64,000 bases of DNA from Varibaculum cambriense (lineage in GTDB: Bacteria; Actinomycetota; Actinomycetes; Actinomycetales; Actinomycetaceae). Each line of letters opens with the position of its first letter. Position 1 is the first letter of the stretch. Of this stretch, positions 61,103-64,000 are shown in pieces. Where the stretch lies: positions 52,172 through 116,171 of the forward strand of contig NZ_PKHX01000009.1 of the NCBI RefSeq assembly GCF_002848005.1, in the 5' to 3' direction. Position numbers and translations under genes: made by a program. Below the pieces are notes generated by a model. The model was not told where the DNA came from. It saw only the letters and a program-made list of their open reading frames with translations, and ran no database searches.

Positions 61103-62725
61103 ATGCGAAGTGGAATCAAGCTGATCGCGTTTATAACTGCAATAATGCTATCGATAAGCATGGCTGGTTGCTCGGGGAATGAGACTGTGCAGACTCGGGT
61201 TTATCACGGCTACAAGAAGATTCTGGAAAAGCCCGATCAGATAGATTTCGGTGGCGAGATTGATCCAGACAAGGGCAAAATCAGCTATGAATTGGTTTAT
61301 TTCGGCTCGGAAGAAGCTCCCAAGCTGCTAGTGATGGCGCCCACCCGGCAAAATGTTAAAACCAAACTGGTGAAGGTGTATTCCTTTGACGCTACCTCAA
61401 ATACGATCGTCGATCCAGGAGAAAGCCTAGTAGTTGGTAGGGACGAGGACGGCAGGCAGCTAGGGGCGATATCGGTTAAGGATGACAGCTCGGCCCTGGT
61501 CTACCGTTCGTCGTCACCGAAAGAAGAATCTGCATCAACAGAATTGATCACTTTCGGCGACGGCAAATTGCAGAAGGATCTTGAGTGGAGCGGTAAGATT
61601 TCAGAGACCCCTAAGGCTACCGAAGAGCAGCAGCTCGGATTCAGCCAACTTACCGATGACCAAAAATTGGTTAAATACTCCAAAAACGAACTTCCTACGA
61701 ACACCGAGATAGCAGCGTTTAACGATGGCCAGCTGAAAGAAATCCGCGCTAAAGCCCATCAAGCCTATTCTGGGGTCATTAAAAACCCTGCAGACTATTT
61801 CTCTGATAACGACACAGTTAAAGAGCCTTTCAAGTATTCGCTCGTTTATCTCAACGGGCTGGACGTTCCCGCGCTGCTGCTTAGCGGCCAAATGGATGCT
61901 AGTTCCGAAGACAATAAGGTGTTTCTCTTTGACGAAGAGGCGGACAAGGCATTTGAAGTCAAAAGCCCAGAGCAGCTGTCCACAGGGGTCGGAGCAGGAC
62001 CACGGTATTTCCTCGAAGCGTTCCTAAACGAAGATGGCCTAGTTCATGTCTATATTTCCGGTGGCACCGGCGAGTCCATTTTTAAAAGACTGTTCCTGTC
62101 CGGCAGCGAGTTTAAAGAAGAAACCATCTGGGAAGGACGCATCGATTCAAAGCCCGAGTGGAAAACATTCGCGCCATTCTTTTTAGACGTTTCTTCTGCT
62201 GATTTCCTGGATGCCTATATCGAAGGAAAACTGCCTACCAACGAGGCTATCGATGACTTCGCGGCACACTTTAAAGACGAACCGCAGCAGGAAGAGCAGC
62301 AAAAAGAGCGCCCAAATCCAACCGACAGTAGAGTTTCGGATGCCAAGGCAGCCGGCAAAACAGTCATCTCCGGCACGGTGCTTCAGATGAATACCGTGGA
62401 GCTGGTGGATCTGCAGCTTAGGCAAGGTGTTCTGAGCGAGACTGAAAAGCAGACTTTCTACATGCAAGACAACGTGGGGTCTGGCAATGGGCAGACTTAT
62501 TACGTGCTGAAACTTGATCAGCCGCAAGATATTACTTGTCACAACGGCGGTGACCCCGGCGATCGTACTGAGTCGGGTAGAACACTGCTCAGCCTTCCTG
62601 ACGATGCCGCAAATTACGTCGGGAAACATGCGCACGTCATCATTAACCAGTGCTACTGGCAAAGCGATGTTTCCTTACCTTCTTTACAACCTCGAGGACA
62701 CGAGGTGGAGATAATTCCGGGCTAG
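61103..62725 (+). CDS. Putative lipoprotein, 540 aa
   Basis: ATG 61103 is chosen because it gives a lipoprotein signal: MRSGIKLIAFITAIMLSISM then A-G-C, the lipobox LSMAGC with the lipidated Cys near residue 23. The mature protein (~515 residues) is acidic and beta-rich, probably two related halves (ELVYFGSEEAPKLLVM / SLVYLNGLDVPALLLS), and a C-terminal domain after a Gln/Glu-rich linker with HNGGDPGDRTESGR. I do not recognise a family. Extracytoplasmic, anchored to the membrane. Confidence 0.7.
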   Translation: MRSGIKLIAFITAIMLSISMAGCSGNETVQTRVYHGYKKILEKPDQIDFGGEIDPDKGKISYELVYFGSEEAPKLLVMAPTRQNVKTKLVKVYSFDATSNTIVDPGESLVVGRDEDGRQLGAISVKDDSSALVYRSSSPKEESASTELITFGDGKLQKDLEWSGKISETPKATEEQQLGFSQLTDDQKLVKYSKNELPTNTEIAAFNDGQLKEIRAKAHQAYSGVIKNPADYFSDNDTVKEPFKYSLVYLNGLDVPALLLSGQMDASSEDNKVFLFDEEADKAFEVKSPEQLSTGVGAGPRYFLEAFLNEDGLVHVYISGGTGESIFKRLFLSGSEFKEETIWEGRIDSKPEWKTFAPFFLDVSSADFLDAYIEGKLPTNEAIDDFAAHFKDEPQQEEQQKERPNPTDSRVSDAKAAGKTVISGTVLQMNTVELVDLQLRQGVLSETEKQTFYMQDNVGSGNGQTYYVLKLDQPQDITCHNGGDPGDRTESGRTLLSLPDDAANYVGKHAHVIINQCYWQSDVSLPSLQPRGHEVEIIPG

Positions 62726-62920
62726 CCCATGCCCCCTTCGGTATAGTCAGCGCCGACTCTGCGAACGTGTGTAGCCATGCGCTGAGACCGGGTCAAATAA
62801 GCTACGAACCTCGCGACCAAACGGCCTAGTGATCATCCGGTCCGGGACGCCAGACGGCGCCATTTAATCGGTTATTAATACTCACTGGCAAGACTACGGT
62901 TTCAGGCATAACTGATAAAA

Positions 62921-63838
62921 TCATCGCGGCCTTAGCGCAGTGATCACGTAGTGGCGGATCAACTCGTGACCTGCGGGTAGGCCACAGTTTCTGTCGATTT
63001 CGGCGACGCCATCCACTGGATTAATCTGGATGTCCGTCGCTCCGGTTTCTTCGAAACAGCGCAGATAGGCTTCCATCGATTTTTCCAAAGCCAGCGGGAG
63101 TTGACCTTGCAGGTCTGGGTTGTAGACATGGGTGAATTCGTCCGGCCCGCCCTCGGAGTCCACCTTGATCTGAGTGTTGATGCCATGCGGGAAGTGATTG
63201 GCGTCCGCGCAAAACAGCAGGCCGCCGGGTCGAAGAACGTGCAGTCACTCTCGGATCGCCTGCACGGGGTCTAGTAGCGTCCACAAGAGAAAACGGTTAG
63301 TGATCACTTCTACAGCAGCCCAGATAGGAAGCCTGCCACCATACTTTTTATTGTGGTGAGCCACGAAATCTTCACGAGAGGCGCGTAACTCTTTTTCGTA
63401 ACGTCCCAGCCACTTTAGATACCCGGCAGACGACCCCTCGCCGTCAGATGCTTGTGCTAGCGGCCCGAGAGCATTTGGGTGTAGATGCGCGAAAGTGTCG
63501 ATGCGGCCGAGTTCGTGCCCAAGCATGGAGCGCACCGAAAGCTCTATCGGAGCAAGACAGGCAAACACAATCTCACGAAGCTTGCAGTCGAACATATAGA
63601 CGGCAGCTACACCATCCAAGGTCGTGCCCTCGATAAAACTATCAGCACGTTTCTCCGGTTCTAGTAGTTTGCGCCATGAATACCAGTATCCCGAAAGACG
63701 ATAGTAATTCACCTGTTCGAGTAGCCGGCACGCTTCAGAATCAGATTCGATTAGCATGCCGCGTTCACGCAGCAAAGCTATCTGCTCGCCATGCGTTTTG
63801 AACTGCTTGGCCAAAGGAGCATCTAGAGACTGTGGCAT
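62921..63838 (-). pseudogene. Chimeric Abi_2 - methyltransferase frame interrupted by one UGA
   Basis: From ATG 63838 (AGGAG six bases upstream) the first ~170 codons are an Abi_2 (AbiD/F-like) abortive-infection domain: EQIALLRERGMLIESDSEAC, LLEQVNYYRLSGYWYSWR, MFDCKLREIVFACLAPIELS. At LPIWAAVEVI the sequence changes to the end of a class I methyltransferase: TNRFLLWTLLDPVQAIRE, an in-frame TGA at 63245-63247 where the family has Trp, then LHVLRPGGLLFCADANHF and on to the stop at 62921. No shift is needed across 306 codons, so an in-frame deletion fusion followed by one W-to-stop change explains it. The truncated Abi_2 alone lacks its C-terminal third. Confidence 0.75.
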
Positions 63839-64000
63839 CACCAACTCCTACTCGGCCGTAGAAACAATGAGGACCGGCCCTGGACCCTCACGGGCGGAAA
63901 AAGACACACAATTGGGGGTGCGGATTGTTTTTTGGACAGTTTTAGATTACCGGTTGGTAGTGGTTTCTGTATTGTTTTATGGTTATTCCGCCGAGGGTTA

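Noticed and set aside
62921..63838. Selenocysteine or programmed read-through at the UGA
   Set aside because: The position corresponds to Trp, not Cys, in related methyltransferases, and the protein is a fusion of fragments, so decay is simpler.

Overview
The window is chromosomal DNA from a mid-GC actinobacterium. The synteny blocks (pncB-clpS-DUF2017-murI-MBL-rph-rdgB; UPF0182-PPA1309-YlbL-DUF2342-ThiF-uvrD2-nudC), the actinobacterial-type tmRNA tag ending ALAA, and the LPXTG-type surface proteins point to the Actinomycetaceae (for example a Varibaculum- or Mobiluncus-like organism). The genus is inference; no rRNA is present.

Left arm (1-18.2 kb): the 3' part of a nitroreductase gene, a small hypothetical gene, a polytopic membrane protein with a poly-Gly linker, an AAA ATPase (DUF4143) plus an alkylguanine DNA methyltransferase, and two large wall-anchored surface proteins: a VWA protein with LPKTG and a six-repeat InlB-type protein with LSKTG. 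These are followed by a small carbohydrate group (stand-alone PTS EIIB, HAD phosphatase, MalQ), then ettA and ssb.

Prophage (18389-35475, about 17 kb): it is bounded by a perfect 40-bp direct repeat formed by the 3' half of tRNA-Arg(TCT). Order: repressor (minus) / Cro-like (plus), early genes, HNH, terminase, portal, fused protease-capsid, connector, tail genes with a frameshifted chaperone, tape measure, tail proteins, amidase endolysin, holin-like proteins, two 29-residue membrane peptides, a small HTH protein, integrase (minus). The repressor reading frame runs into the attachment core, and in the excised circle the integrase gene would follow it directly on the same strand. Integration therefore removes 12 residues from the repressor and separates it from int. 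This is the layout of integration-dependent immunity described for mycobacteriophages such as BPs and Brujita, and it is the most interesting observation here.

Core arm (35.5-58.8 kb): orn, ilvA, the UPF0182/PPA1309/YlbL/DUF2342/ThiF/uvrD2/nudC block, the rph-rdgB / murI-MBL / clpS-DUF2017 / pncB block, DUF3039, and a divergent GntP permease / TcuAB locus for tricarballylate-type substrates. PncA at 60 kb and PncB at 53 kb together give nicotinamide salvage to NAD through nicotinate, while NudC degrades NAD(H).

Right end (58.8-64 kb): the tmRNA gene with a good terminator, followed by an eroded accessory stretch: a Txe/YoeB toxin remnant, pncA, an orphan GH3 C-terminal domain, a lipoprotein, and a chimeric Abi_2-methyltransferase frame broken by one UGA.
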